Source of the DNA: Trichostrongylus colubriformis
Taxonomy: Eukaryota; Nematoda; Chromadorea; Rhabditida; Trichostrongylidae
Length of the DNA stretch: 64,000 nucleotides
Direction: 5' to 3'
Assembly: GCA_963978905.1 (NCBI GenBank)
Contig: OZ022261.1
Location: forward strand, 25,107,686 to 25,171,685
The notes below the pieces were generated by a model. The model searched no databases. It was given only the letters and a program-made list of their open reading frames with translations, and was not told the origin of the DNA. The position numbers were made by a program, and so were the translations under genes. Positions 53,389-64,000 of this stretch are shown piece by piece; position 1 is the first letter of the stretch, and every line of letters starts with the position of its first letter.

Positions 53389-53982
53389 CCATCGCACACT
53401 GAAGCATCATGATGAGATAGCGGCAAAGAGCCTAAGGCCGGCCTCTGGAGGAAGTTCCACTTCAAAAACCCTTTGGGAGTTGCTCCACTACTAAGGGGAA
53501 CACGGCTTTCTAGTTGTGGTTTCATTATCACCGTAACGCTGTATCCACCTGGTGAAATTTATGCGTGCAGCACTATTTTAGCTGCTGTTTTTGCATGATT
53601 TCACCTTATTCTACAGGGAACTATCTGATTCAGGAAAATCTTGTTGTTTCGACTATGCCGCTTTCTGGATACCTTTTTCTGGTTCTCCGTTAGGGTTGCC
53701 TAGACCATACCAAAGCGTGCTTCTCGCTCTATCCACACAGCGATATTTGCGCCCCAAAATGAGTTTTGGTTATTCCTGGAGACTCCAGAAGAAAATGGAC
53801 AAAAAGCAGATTGGCACAATTTTCCTCGAACACTCATTTTCTCCATAAAACGACCCATTTCTCAGTCACATCGTGACATGTGATATCAATTGCCTTCTGT
53901 AAGGCAATCAACCACGACCTGCATTATAGCTGGAAAAAGGTCAAGCTCTCTAACATTTCCGAAAGCCGAAACAGGGGTATAG

Positions 53983-54190
53983 GTTAAGACACACGAATCT
54001 AGGCCGTGACCCTGTAACAGCCTGTGGCCTTTGACCTAAGCCTTAAATAATTCAGACAATTTGTTCATGTAAATCGTGTCCTCCTTGCAAGTCTGTTCTG
54101 TTGTATAGTCAAATTGTCTGAATTATTCATGTCACAGGGCAAAGGCCACAGGCTGTCACAGGGTCACGGCCTAGATTCGTGTGTCCCAAC
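53983..54190. mobile_element. Hairpin element with GTTxxGACACACGAATC ends
   Basis: The ends gttaagacacacgaatctag and ctagattcgtgtgtcccaac are inverted repeats, continuing inward as gccgtgaccctgt / acagggtcacggc, ggcctttg / caaaggcc and aattcagacaattt / aaattgtctgaatt. About 85-bp arms flank a loop of about 40 bp. No coding content. Confidence 0.85.
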
Positions 54191-54239
54191 CGTCACCCCC
54201 GAAACAGCATGGATAGAAGAACATTGTGGAGATATGGTG

Positions 54240-54621
54240 ATCTGCGATTGGTCTAATCTACGATAACTTCATGGATCCAGGCGAAGCTGAAAAGGACTGT
54301 GAGAGCTCGCGAGATGCATTGCAAACTGCAGATCATGAATCCAGTGATATCTTATAGAAAGTGACCTTTCCTTCTTCACGATAACCCGCTGCCCCACGAC
54401 GCATGAACAACCCTGGAGAAGTTGAATGAGCGGGGCTACGAAGCTCTGCAAGATCCACCATACTCATCTGACCTGGCTCCACCGATTATTGCTTCTTTAA
54501 GCATCGTATTGGATCTTCAAGCGTTTCTTTGGGAGAAACTCTTGGAGACCCGTTACGATACCGAAGCCGTCTTCAATTAATTTATCGCCTCTAGATCCCC
54601 AGAGTTCTGTGCAGCCGATAA
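54240..54621 (+). pseudogene. Decayed mariner transposase fragment
   Basis: In shifting plus-strand frames the sequence still reads LHDNPLPHDA-like then TTLEKLNERGYEALQDPPYS followed by LAP. This is the second and third catalytic blocks of a mariner, with stops and frameshifts. It ends where the AGGCC-type hairpin at 54622 begins, so the hairpin probably inserted into the dead mariner. Confidence 0.7.
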
Positions 54622-54798
54622 AGACCGCGTTCATACTTTGCGGAGCCTGCAGCAAGGCGTGGTTGCGCCTCTCTGCGCCTCAGCCTGCGCCACCCTGTCT
54701 CGTTGCCTGCGTCGTCTCCGCAGCTCCCCCGTGCCACACTGCCTTGCTGCGTGTGAGCGCAGCCACGCGCTGCAAGCGCAGAGAATGAACGAGCTTTT
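54622..54798. mobile_element. Fold-back family copy inserted beside/in a mariner remnant
   Basis: Starts accgcgttcatactttgcgg and ends with an inverted, diverged counterpart (cgcagagaatgaacg). The interior gttgcctgcgtcgtctccgc matches the 31181-31428 element. The frames MRSLQQGVV... and MLYEAGIR... are shadows. Confidence 0.65.
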
Positions 54799-55129
54799 TG
54801 AGTTCTCGCATCTAATGCCAGCTTCGTATAACACTTAGAGAAGATCAAGTTCTAGAGCTTGAAAATGTATTACATTACGTTTCGCGCGTAACACACGGTG
54901 TTACAAGCAGTGTGGCCCGAACTTGAAACCACAATTTCTTGGTTTTATGAAAGTGGACATCGTGATCAAAAGCCCTCACCACATGCTTTCGAATAAAAAA
55001 AATATCTTCCTGAGCCGAAATGAAAGCTGGTTCCCTCTATGTAAACCATACAAGGAAGCGTCAATGACTGCACACCGGAGAATCGCCAGCGCCCGAGTTC
55101 AAACCAGGGTTTCATGAAAAAAAAAGAGT

Positions 55130-55610
55130 TGCTCTGCTGATGGTAGGATCCCTCAGAAATGCACTACTTTGAGCTACTACCCAGTGGTCTGCAGTAACCG
55201 CAAGAGTCTATGCTAACCAGCTGCAGAAGTTGGCCGACATTCTTCTCCAGCATTATTCGATGATAACGCATTCTGTTTCGCAGCATGACAATTCAAGACC
55301 ACATGTTGCAAAGATAGTACAGGATAAAATCAAAAAGCTTGGCTGAGGAGTTTTAACACATCCTGCGTACTCTCCTTTGAACTACCTTCTTCTGACTACC
55401 ACTGTTTAAAGCTCTCAAATAACATCCGAAGGAGAGGAAGTTCGACAAACTAGGTGAGGTGGAATCCTGTGTGCGAGCGCTTTTCGATTTTTAGCCTCCG
55501 CAGTTCTGGGCGAATAGCATTCAGGAGCTATCGACGCGTTAAGAACGTGTCATAGAAGGCAACGGCAACTATACTGAAGATTGATATTTGTCACTTAGGT
55601 AATAACTCTA
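55130..55610 (+). pseudogene. Second decayed mariner transposase fragment
   Basis: Reads NSRPHVAKIVQDKIKKLG then VLTHPAYSP, then after a frameshift a tail like that of mariner C-termini (PQFWANSIQEL). All parts are broken by stops. A different mariner lineage from the one at 54240, judging from the motif wording. Confidence 0.65.
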
Positions 55611-57590
55611 AAAAGGTGTCGTATATTTCAAGACCTATGCATTAGCCTGATATATTGAAATAATAAGATCGACTTAAATTATCATTGCATGGATACATCC
55701 ATGCCGTTGCCACTCAACTAATCCTTTGGTTTGCGTCAATGGAGTTCAATGGAAGTGGGTCAAGAGAGGTTATCGATTCTAAGAACACACTTCCTTTAAT
55801 ACATAAAACCAAGAATGGGGAAGCCTACTAATACAGGAAAATAAATGCTTTATACACATACCAATATGACACCTGTAGTACGTATAACACAATGACTATT
55901 GATTAACATAGATTGGGATATTTCTCAGTTCCCATGCTGCAGCTACTTCTTGATTATGATCCATGCACCTCCACCATACGGTAAAAGAGATGCGCGAACC
56001 TGAAGAAGGAATTTCAAACTGAGTAGTCGCATTGGAGGATTCTACGTGAAGGAATCGCGCACTGAAAGTTGAGCTACTCTGGTATCTATATACAAATGTT
56101 GCATTTGCCTCATAAAAGCCGTATGCAAAGTTTCACGCAAATGAGTGAGAATCCGCCTAAAGGCACATTGCGCGCTCGCTGATGGGTGGAGTAACAGTTG
56201 AGGCAGTTGACTCTCCATTGGCTGTTGGCGGCGGGAGGCGGTCTCTCCACGCCCTGTTGCCTGCAGTGGGGCGTGGTGATCCGCCCCCAGCACCCGACAC
56301 CCAATGGAGAAACAACTGTTACTCCACCCATCTGCGAGCGCGGAATGAGCCTTTAAGAGACAGCCCTTGGAAGTGGTGGCCGAGGTAGTGGGACCTTGGG
56401 AGTAAGTGCTCACCCCGTCTTCCACCACGGTCGGAGACGATATTCAGGACTGTTTACGTAATTTTCTGTCCCCACCATGCGTCTGCGATAGTGGCGGAAG
56501 AGGGAGTGAGCATTTATACTGAGACCCCGCCTACATGGCCACCTTTTTGAGGAGGTGATCCTAGCCGGATACTCACTTTTTAATGTGAAAAATTTGCATG
56601 CGGCCCTTCTTGAGCAAGTACAACATGAATATATGGAAAACAGGGGAACTTCATCCTTGTACGATTCTTATAAGTAATGGCTTATTCAGATGCCAGTAAT
56701 GGCTTATAGTAAAAATATGGCCTTGGGAAGCCGCATGCCTGAGCAGTTCATCTGTGAGGCTTTTCTGCCAAAAAAGCCCCAATAACAGTATGCAAAAATG
56801 TGCGCCCACGCCTCTTTGTAAGCCTCCGCCCTCATATGGAGGTGCCGGCCGCACCGTGAATAGCTTGGGCTGAGGTTGTATCACATGGTTGCAGCCTCTT
56901 GCAGTTCGAGTGACGGTTGGGTCGTAGCATTGCTCTGCAGTCCACAGGATCACGCAATCTCATATTCGCATAATCGCAGGATTGCCTGTGTTGTTGTGCG
57001 CACCCTCACTTGAGCGTGCTATTATATTTTCAGGATCTTTTACCAAGCTGTGACCGTAAGCAGGCTCGTACTTCTGTTGAGAGATCCTTGAACGGTGCAC
57101 AGAATGCATTGGTCCGCTGAGAAAGAACTCGTGATTCCCTGGGTCAGCAACGATCAATGAAATCATTCGGGTTGAGGTTCTGAAGAGTGAAGGGGTGATG
57201 TGATAGGACTGGATAGCCTGAAGCTGATGTTCGCGTGAAAATCTCTAAAGATCTAGAAAAAGAGGCACTTCGCGGTAATATGGTAGTACACAAAATTTCA
57301 GGTTAAATGCTCGAGGCAACACCTTAGACATTCGAGAGAATGGACAGACGCAGCAGATTAACACAGTTAAATGGTACACTACTCTTTTGGTCTTTTGGAA
57401 TTAGGTCTTTAAACAAGGTATCAAGCTTCTGTAACCAAACGCGTATAACTTATGCTGTGGTATGAGGTTGTGCTGTAAACAGATAACTAAACGCGTTTTG
57501 TTGCATATTATTGAGACTTGGTTCACAGTTAGCGATTCCAAGGCGACGAAGGGAATAGTATACCCTCTACCCAATAGATTGTCGATGGAA
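55611..57590. other. No gene recognised; contains a fold-back element
   Basis: Apart from the fold-back at 56152-56362 only short frames occur. The 128-codon minus frame at 56042-56428 runs through the fold-back and is rejected. Confidence 0.4.
56152..56362. mobile_element. Fold-back element
   Basis: Arms aaaggcacattgcgcgctcg, then gatgggtggagtaacagttg, are inverted at the right as caactgttactccacccatc, then cgagcgcggaatgagccttt. The inner words ctccattggctgt / acccaatggag are inverted too. About 210 bp in total. Confidence 0.85.
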
Positions 57591-57690
57591 ATCTCATGCA
57601 TGGTTCATCCTATAACGAGGCCGGACAATGCTAATCCCTCCGCCGTTGGTCCCCTGCTACTGAAAACACGTAGAGAAGGGCCTCCGACAC
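57591..57690. repeat. Dispersed 'catgcatgg...gaggcc' repeat, copy 1
   Basis: catgcatggttcatcctata acgaggccgg recurs as catgcatggcgtacccc...gaggccgg near 57890, catgcatggcgcgatcc near 62433 and catgcatggagcatccc...gaggcc near 62715. Four copies in 5 kb. Confidence 0.7.
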
Positions 57691-57879
57691 GACACTTATC
57701 AGCCGTGGAGCGCGTTACCTATTCACTAGTCTCAGCATAAATACTCGAAAGTTATTGGATGAAAATGAAAAGCATGGCAGCGTGTCGCTTCCGTATAATA
57801 CCATGGCTGTAAACACGTGAATTAGCATTAGCGAGTCACCATATACACCGGGAAGGGTTTGTTTACTAGAACTGTGGAC

Positions 57880-59225
57880 GAGATTCTTATGCATGGCGTA
57901 CCCCACAAGGAGGCCGGCCAAGGCCAATCGCTCTCCTGTCGGACCCCTGAGAGCAAAGATGAGTACTAGGAGCATTCCGGCACAACGAAGTGTAGTTTCC
58001 AGAAAAGTGTAGGGAGATATCGTCGCTTCGACAAAACTTCCTTGACTAAAACTCTTTAATATCACTTATTTCTTTCTGAAGCTTTGGTCGTAAGAAATTA
58101 GCAACAACGTAGATCCGTAATCGGAAATCCGTACTCATAAGGTTACGTTCAAAGGAAGTTTCAAGCAGTTTGAAGTTAGACACTTCAAAATTCTTCCGAA
58201 TTTCCCTCGAATGAATTCGCGTCATGATTCTGCAGCGATGATCACGAAGATGCAGCTAGGTGCTGCTGTTTCCTACATTTCACAACTCCAGTACACACAA
58301 GATAAGCGTTCTATGGTCAGAGAGACGTTTCTGTAGCACCAGTGTCAGGGTTTGTACCGCCCATCGCTGAAGGTACAAATATCGCACTCGGGGGAGGAGC
58401 GAGGCAGTTCACCTCTTGTTTGGTTACTGGATCCTCTATCTCTCTCGTCTTCAGGCTCTACTGCTCAACAAGCGGACTTGCCGTCCTAGACAAGGCAAGA
58501 TCATGCCGACAAACCTACCATCTGTTCACAGCCTACAGTCCTACAAGAAACCGAACAATGTCAGCAAGCTAGCCTGGGCTGTATGCTGCCAACTTATTGT
58601 TAAGTGGTTAACTCGTGTACATATCATGCTGTGTAATAAAGAAAAACTATGACCTGTACGAAGATCCACCACTGAATTAAAACAATTTGCATATAAGAAC
58701 TACACGGTCATTAGGAAAACCAAGCAGCCAGAAGATTTAACTAAAGGAGCGATAATGAAAACCGTTTACACTACCTTGAAAGATTGAGCTTCAGTAAGGT
58801 TACAAGTATTTGCGAATGCCGCTTCGCTATCGCGACGCGAGCGCAATGGAGCGTTTTTCTGGCTTCCGTTTGAATCCTAGCTTTTTCATCCTACTTTCTT
58901 CAGTTTTGTCCCTGGCGCAATACTTGTATGACTTTTCACCCTCCCTCTGTGATCAGAAGATGGTCGGCAACGGCTTCGTTTCGAAATGAGCATTGATTTT
59001 TGCTAGGTTCCCTTGTTATGTTCTTGTCTGTCTTATTTGGACAAGTGTTTAATCTTAGTTTTCTCCATTGTCTGGTAAATTCCTGAATTGCACCGTCGAG
59101 TATAAAACCACAGAAATTCTGGAAAATGAAGAGAGCATGGGAATCGTATGGAGGTCCCCTTGTGGAAAGTCACACTTTCCACAAATTTTCCTCGACGCTA
59201 CCCTTGACCCCTTGACCCTGGCCAT
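57880..59225. repeat. ~1.0-1.3-kb dispersed repeat, copy 1
   Basis: Beginning with catgcatgg...gaggccggccaaggcc, ordered blocks match 62705-63660: cctgagagcaaagatgagta; caaaattcttccgaatttcc; aaaccgtttacactaccttgaaag; caagtatt; cgctatcgcgacgcgagcgcaatg; gtcggcaac; and ttttcctcgacgctacccttgacc. Spacing drifts by indels. Frames within (for example 57715-58065 minus) are not supported. Class unknown. Confidence 0.65.
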
Positions 59226-59739
59226 GAGTGAGATCGTGCGATCCTGCGGATAGCGCAATCGCTAAGTACAGCCTCATTCTGTGACGATGGCTTGACTGTA
59301 GCGGTAATTGTGGCATGCTTATCAACCACCTGAAATAGACAAAGAAACGAGGTACCGCTTTTCCTTCGAAGCAACTTCTATTTGAATTCACTTCCGCTGA
59401 AAATTTCACTGAGCCCCTCGACATTAGTCTTCCAACAGTAGCCAACAGCATACCATGTGCCCACCACTGCCTCTGATGATCACATAGGTCGATAGCCATA
59501 TCAGAGATTTATGAAATTTTAGCACATCATCTCCGCAGGCTTTATGGCAATCCTATACTTATACTTGTCTATGTAGTGATTACACGTCTTCAGGTTAATC
59601 TAGCCTCTGCTGCTTATATAACTGCACAGACATTGACGTCAACAAGAATACCAGTTGGCTGGCTCACACTACTGTGCGCGAAACAGCATGAGCGCCAGTA
59701 GGTCATTCGTTGCTTTTTTTTCTTGAGGACAGAGTATTT

Positions 59740-59880
59740 CAGGGCACATTCCGCCCACGGTGGGTGGAGCTTAGCGTGGTTCATGTGTGCACCTTGCTTC
59801 CTTTCCCATGCTCTACCCTTTCCGAAATTTACTCCACCTCCACGGTTGATTTTCATGTAATGTCCAAGCTTCGCCCACTA
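59740..59880. repeat. 'cccactgtgggcggagct' repeat, copy 1
   Basis: attccgcccacggtgggtggagct, then ggttcatgtgtgc, then cccatgctctaccc and ccacctccacggttgattttcat parallel 60290-60412. A shorter related piece (cactccgcccactgtgggc) is at 60023-60042. The core word is itself palindromic. Confidence 0.65.
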
Positions 59881-60289
59881 CTGCAATAATTTAGAGTTCA
59901 CTCCACCGCTCAAACGTCTCGTTCTTTCATAGCTACTACTGACCAGTTTCCTTTTTCTCCATCTCTCCAGATTATTCTAAAGATTAACTATTTCTTTTTG
60001 CAGTGAAAGTAACTAATAACACACTCCGCCCACTGTGGGCAGGTATTCGCCTATACTGAGCGTATTCAAGATAGCATGAACATTGGTCATTTCCACAGAT
60101 TTTTTTCTAGACTCCATGCCGCCTTGGAACCCAGTTACGAATTTTTGTTGTGCGGAACGTCCAGTTGGCGCGCGCTCCGCTCACTGTGTCCAGTCTTCTC
60201 TCAATCATCGCTGACCTCAATCCATCTTTCCCTCACGTTTGGGTCTAGTTAGTACCCAATTAGCAATATTCGGTCTGAAAACGGAACAT

Positions 60290-60412
60290 TCCAGTGCACT
60301 CTCCACCCACTGTGGGCGGAGCTTAATCTGGTCCATGAGTGCTCCTTAAGTCTTGTCCCATACCCTACCCATCGCAAACTTGTCCCCATCTCCATAGGTC
60401 GTTTTTCATATA
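60290..60412. repeat. 'cccactgtgggcggagct' repeat, copy 2 (interrupted by mariner)
   Basis: tgcactctccacccactgtg ggcggagct, then ggtccatgagtgc, then ataccctaccc and catctccataggtcgttttt, ending exactly where the mariner at 60413 inserts at TA. The mariner is therefore younger than this repeat. Confidence 0.65.
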
Positions 60413-61687
60413 TTAGATTGTCCGGAAAGTAATGAGACAAATGCAGTGGTGAGACTCAACAGAAAGTATCTTTGGACGTCAAAGTCGTGAGAGGACAAAA
60501 CTCTGGAATATAGTGTTTCAAGACCCGTACATATACGCCAACATGGGCATACGGTCCATACTGTCTTCATCTTTCACAAAAGTGTTAGAGATGGATGAGA
60601 AAAAACGCTATATCGGGCAGCTCTCCTTCTACACCACCGTTCCGGCAAATCCGCGGATGAGGCCCATCGGCTCTTGCTGGAAGAAATGAAGGACCAAGCA
60701 CCTTCTCGAGCGACGTGCTTCAGATGGTACGGCAAGTTCGACGAAGGAGAGAAATGCCTTGAAGACTGTAGTCGTTCAGGACGTCCATCAACGCGAAAGA
60801 AGCAGCGCATACTTGCCATCTGTGAGGAACGACCTGACATTATAGTGCGCAAGCTTGCGGCCTCCTCGGGTGCTCCTGAATCCACGGTACACGATGTTCT
60901 TCGTGCGTCAGGTAAAGTGGCGAAGTTGCCTCGAGTTCTTCCGCATGCTCTCAGCTCTCGCGACGAGAAGAAGCGTGTTGAAGTGTGCACTTCTCTACTC
61001 AACCGTTATCGCACCCTTTCCTGGATCGACTTCATCGTTACCATGATGAGAAGTATTGTGTCTACGATAACACGGTGCGCCAAAAACATTGGGTCAACTT
61101 CGACGAACTGCCGAAACCGCAGCCGAAACATCCCGATCATGACAAGAAGGAGTTGCTCTCATTCTGGTGGGATATTAACGACCCGGTGTTATGGGAATGT
61201 TCCCAAATGGGTTCATGATCGACTCTGAAAGATTCTGTATTCAGCTGGAAAAAGTAGCTGAAATTCTGCGCAGTCGCCGTCGTAGGAGAGGCAAAATCCT
61301 ACTCCTCATGGATAGTGCCAGGCCACACACGTCGAAAAGGACACAGAATAAGCTGAAAGAGCTGGAGGTCGAACTTGTACCCCATCCACCGTACTCACCA
61401 GATCTCGCCCCAACAGACTTTCACATATTTCGTTCGCTTCAATCCTCTTTGGCTGGAAAAAAATTCACCAATCGGGAGGACGTCAACAGCTGAAATAGCT
61501 GTCAACAACTTTTTGAAGTCGAAGTCTCCGCAGTTCTTGGCTAGTGGAATCAGTTCTCTACCGCAAAGATGGCAGCAGGAGGAGGAACACAATGGCGAAT
61601 ATTATGGTAAATGACATTGAATTGTAAGAAAGTTACTGACAATCACTGTCCTACGACATTTGTCTCATTACTTTTCGGACAACCTAA
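60413..61687 (+). mobile_element. Mariner transposon, degenerate
   Basis: The element is 1275 bp with inverted repeats TTAGATTGTCCGGAAAGTAA and TTAGGTTGTCCGAAAAGTAA (31 bp compared, two mismatches), bordered by TA on both sides. It belongs to a different mariner lineage from 33161-34445: the ends share only the TTAG(G/A) start and the transposases differ throughout. Confidence 0.92.
60591..61610 (+). pseudogene. Mariner transposase with frameshifts
   Basis: Transposase pieces occur in three frames. From about 60674 comes the helix-turn-helix region (ATCFRWYGKFDEGEKCLEDC, SGRPSTRKKQR) and PHALSSRDEKKR, the counterpart of the WVPHxL motif. From about 61000 comes YHDEKYCVYDN with the first catalytic Asp and LSFWWDIN. 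From about 61191 come LLLMDSARPHTSKRTQ and YSPDLAPTDFHIF with the second and third Asp, 34 residues apart. At least two frameshifts plus a later one near 61490 destroy the gene. All three catalytic residues survive as codons, so inactivation is fairly recent. Confidence 0.9.
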
Positions 61688-61938
61688 TATTACCCAATTT
61701 AGTGACAGACGGACGGAGGGACGTGCAGACAGACGACACGTTTTGTATAAAGTAGGCATACCTGGCGAAAGTTATGCCCTTTCAGAAAAAGGTGCTTACC
61801 CGTGCATCGTGCTTTATCCGGCTGTTCATACTTGATATGGCCCGATCATCGTCAGACATCAGCTCAACACCTGACAACACACCGGCCTTGTTCAGTGCCT
61901 GAAGCAAATTGTGTAAAAGAGCATGGAACGACGCTTTA

Positions 61939-62030
61939 GGCCGCTTCCATACTTTGCGCACCGACGCCGTCACGCGCGTGCCTGCGTCACGCGCGTGCCG
62001 GCGTCGGTGCGCAAAGTATGGAAGCGGCCT
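61939..62030. mobile_element. Short near-perfect hairpin MITE (AGGCCGCTTCC ends), copy 2
   Basis: Same arms as 17645-17720 (aggccgcttccatactttgc gcaccgacgcc). The centre is longer because cacgcgcgtgcctgcgt duplicates the original centre cacgcgcgtgcc. The arms are identical by eye to copy 1 over most of their length, which suggests recent spread. Confidence 0.88.
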
Positions 62031-62424
62031 TAAAAGCAAAGGGAATAGTGATCGAATATCGAAATAGCTGCTTGGTACTGAGACGGGAAGAAAAAGCGAA
62101 ATAAAATTGCCAAAACTCAGAAATTAAAACGCCATTCTAGCATGACTTCTTAATGGATGCATTTTCTGAAGTGCCGCACCGATCAAAGTCATGCGTATCA
62201 GCGATGTGCAGGTCATGCGCTTACTTGCGGGCAGAATCGAGCCTCCGTCGAAGAATCCTCGACAGGAGGCTCGTAGGTCCGGTGGGAGAAGAAGGGGTCG
62301 TAATCGTTAAGGTAGGCAGTGATTAACGGAATTTCTAAGGCTAAGGGTCCGAAGTGTAATGTGGGAGATGTGATGAAACTGACCAACTGGGTTCGAGCCC
62401 GAAACTAATTCATGTTAATAATCA

Positions 62425-62480
62425 TGAAACCTCATGCATGGCGCGATCCACAGCGGAGCCATCCAATGCCAATAACCCTT
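62425..62480. repeat. Dispersed 'catgcatgg...gagcc' repeat, copy 3
   Basis: catgcatggcgcgatccaca gcggagccatccaatgccaa matches the start of 57591 and 57880. Confidence 0.55.
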
Positions 62481-62704
62481 ACATTGGCCCGCTGGCATCG
62501 GAACCACATAAGACACCTCCAAAATTCACCGATAAATCGTGGGAAGCGGCATATATCCTCGGATACCACCGTGGATGAATTCTCCGAAAACTATGGGATG
62601 AAAACGAAAAATTAGCTGATGGCTTTTTTCATCCCCTACTTCGATTGCAAATACTTGATCTGCTGCCAGCGAGGAAAGGCGTTTGTATTCACTGAGGATG
62701 GGAA

Positions 62705-63660
62705 GGAAATCCTCATGCATGGAGCATCCCGCAACGAGGCCAGCCAAGGCCAACCACCCTCTCGTTGGTGTGTTGTTCTGAGAGCAGTAGATGAGTACTG
62801 GAGAGGAAACAGACACAATGGATCATTTTTTCAGAGATTCGTGGGAAGATCTCGCAACTAAGAGGAAAAAAATTTGATTGAATGGCTTCTCTCGAAATAA
62901 CTTCTTTCTTTTCGAATATATTATGTAGTTCAAGTAGTATTCAGAATGCGACTACCTCGCAGACCTCTGTCAACATGAACATGATATGGTTAAGTTTGAA
63001 GGAATTTATGACTATTTGAAGTGAAACATTTCAAAAGTTTCCATAATTTTCCTAGAGAACTAAGCAACCATTAGGGAGAACATGTTGCAAATAGATTGGT
63101 CTAAGGAAGTTACTGAAAAAACCGTTTACAGTGCTTTGAAAGGTGGAGTCTAAGTGAAGTTTCAAGTATTCAAAAAATGACTAAATTCAGTATGGAGAAG
63201 ATACCGCGCCCCATCCGATCGCCATGTCGCTACCGCAATAGCGACGCGGCCATCACATGGGCGCAGTGAAGCTCAATTCATGGCCCCTATTTAGTTTCTA
63301 ACTTTTCTATACTTGTTTTTTCATCCTTTATCTCTGCCCCATAACTTGCATTACTGAGCCTTCTCCTTCTTCATCGGACGACGGGCACATTACCCATGCT
63401 CGGCAACACTTTTGCTTCGGAATATAAGTACTGAGTTCTGTGAGGTTCTTATTTCTCTTATTTTATCAGGAGTTTGACCTCAGTGTTTATTTTGACCGTA
63501 GACTCTCAATTTTCTTAATGCATTGGCTAGCATTGGCTGGGTAGAAACCACTGAAATAGCGGAAACTGAAGAAGGGTGGTCGTGTGGAGACCTACTTTTG
63601 GAGGGAGAAAAGGGGGTATTATTTTTTGAAAGTTTTCCTCGACGCCAAGCTTGACCCTGC
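62705..63660. repeat. ~1.0-1.3-kb dispersed repeat, copy 2
   Basis: The counterpart of 57880-59225, with blocks in the same order and orientation: ggagcatcccgcaacgaggcc, ctgagagcagtagatgagtac, catttcaaaagtttccataatttt, aaaccgtttacagtgctttgaaag, caagtatt, cgctaccgcaatagcgacgcg, gctcggcaac and ttttcctcgacgccaagcttgacc. About 350 bp shorter, from internal deletions. Confidence 0.65.
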
Positions 63661-64000
63661 TTGCGAGAGTGGCACGGCCGGCCTGGGACTTGTGGATGGG
63701 AGCATAGATCGCGCTTTGCATTAGTTGCCCCACACGGTCTCGTTAGCTCTTTTCCTTCGCAGTTTGTGCATTATGCGTTTCTGTTCGCTAAGTTGTTCAT
63801 TTTCCCTTGCCTAAGGTGTATCGATAGGGTCTCGAATGTTAATTACAAATGTGGGAACCAAACCGTAAAATGCCGCACCGAAGCGAACTGGAAGGGGTGG
63901 CATTTTCCTGTTATGAAGCTTTGACCGGATACTTTGCTTGGCGTGATTCAACAAAATGTCTGATCGGGGGACAAATTCACTGTTCACCACCTTCAGAGTA
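63661..64000. other. No gene recognised to window end
   Basis: Contains a short piece of the 45790/50800 repeat near 63925-63945 (ccggatactttgcttggcgt). Only short frames occur. Confidence 0.4.

Noticed and set aside
57715..58065. 116-codon minus-strand frame with some similarity to 62526-62816
   Set aside because: The similarity is explained by the dispersed ~1-kb repeat, and the frame is not preserved between copies.

Overview
This is eukaryotic DNA, almost certainly from a nematode. The evidence is intron-rich protein genes with short GT..AG introns and TTTCAG-type acceptors, animal gene families, an acceptor placed directly before a start codon (the pattern left by spliced-leader trans-splicing), and a very high load of mariner/Tc1 elements and small fold-back elements. 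The intact mariner resembles, from memory, the 'bandit' mariner described from a hookworm, so a strongylid (clade V) parasite is my best guess. I could not run a database search.

Layout. The first 24 kb is mostly repeats. The exceptions are four minus-strand exons of an NT5C2-like cytosolic purine 5'-nucleotidase (2222-3008), which runs out of visible exons on both sides. At 24730-25168 (minus) lies a complete two-exon gene for a small membrane protein that I do not recognise. At 26616-26969 (minus) there is a candidate coding exon. A SLC30/CDF zinc-transporter-like gene runs on the plus strand (27166-29300). It is followed by an unrecognised multi-exon minus-strand gene (30029-32585, possibly reaching further upstream).

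Between 33.0 and 34.4 kb, a 148-bp inverted-repeat element carrying a tRNA-like cloverleaf abuts an intact mariner with a full transposase. A salt-inducible-kinase (SIK/KIN-29 type) gene occupies 37325-44223 on the minus strand. A C2H2 zinc-finger gene with about eight fingers lies at 47711-52409, also minus; its 3' end is unresolved, and one isolated terminal exon at 44708-44782 may belong to it.

From 52.4 kb to the end the window is again repeat-dominated: mariner remnants, hairpin elements, and a diverged direct repeat of about 1 kb.

The genes are independent single-copy housekeeping or signalling genes with no operon-like spacing. The striking feature is how many inverted-repeat (hairpin) elements sit between them and in their introns. 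Several belong to recognisable families with shared ends. No CRISPR array, rRNA or prokaryotic gene is present. Exon boundaries were read by eye from splice consensus and frame continuity; expect errors of a few bases.
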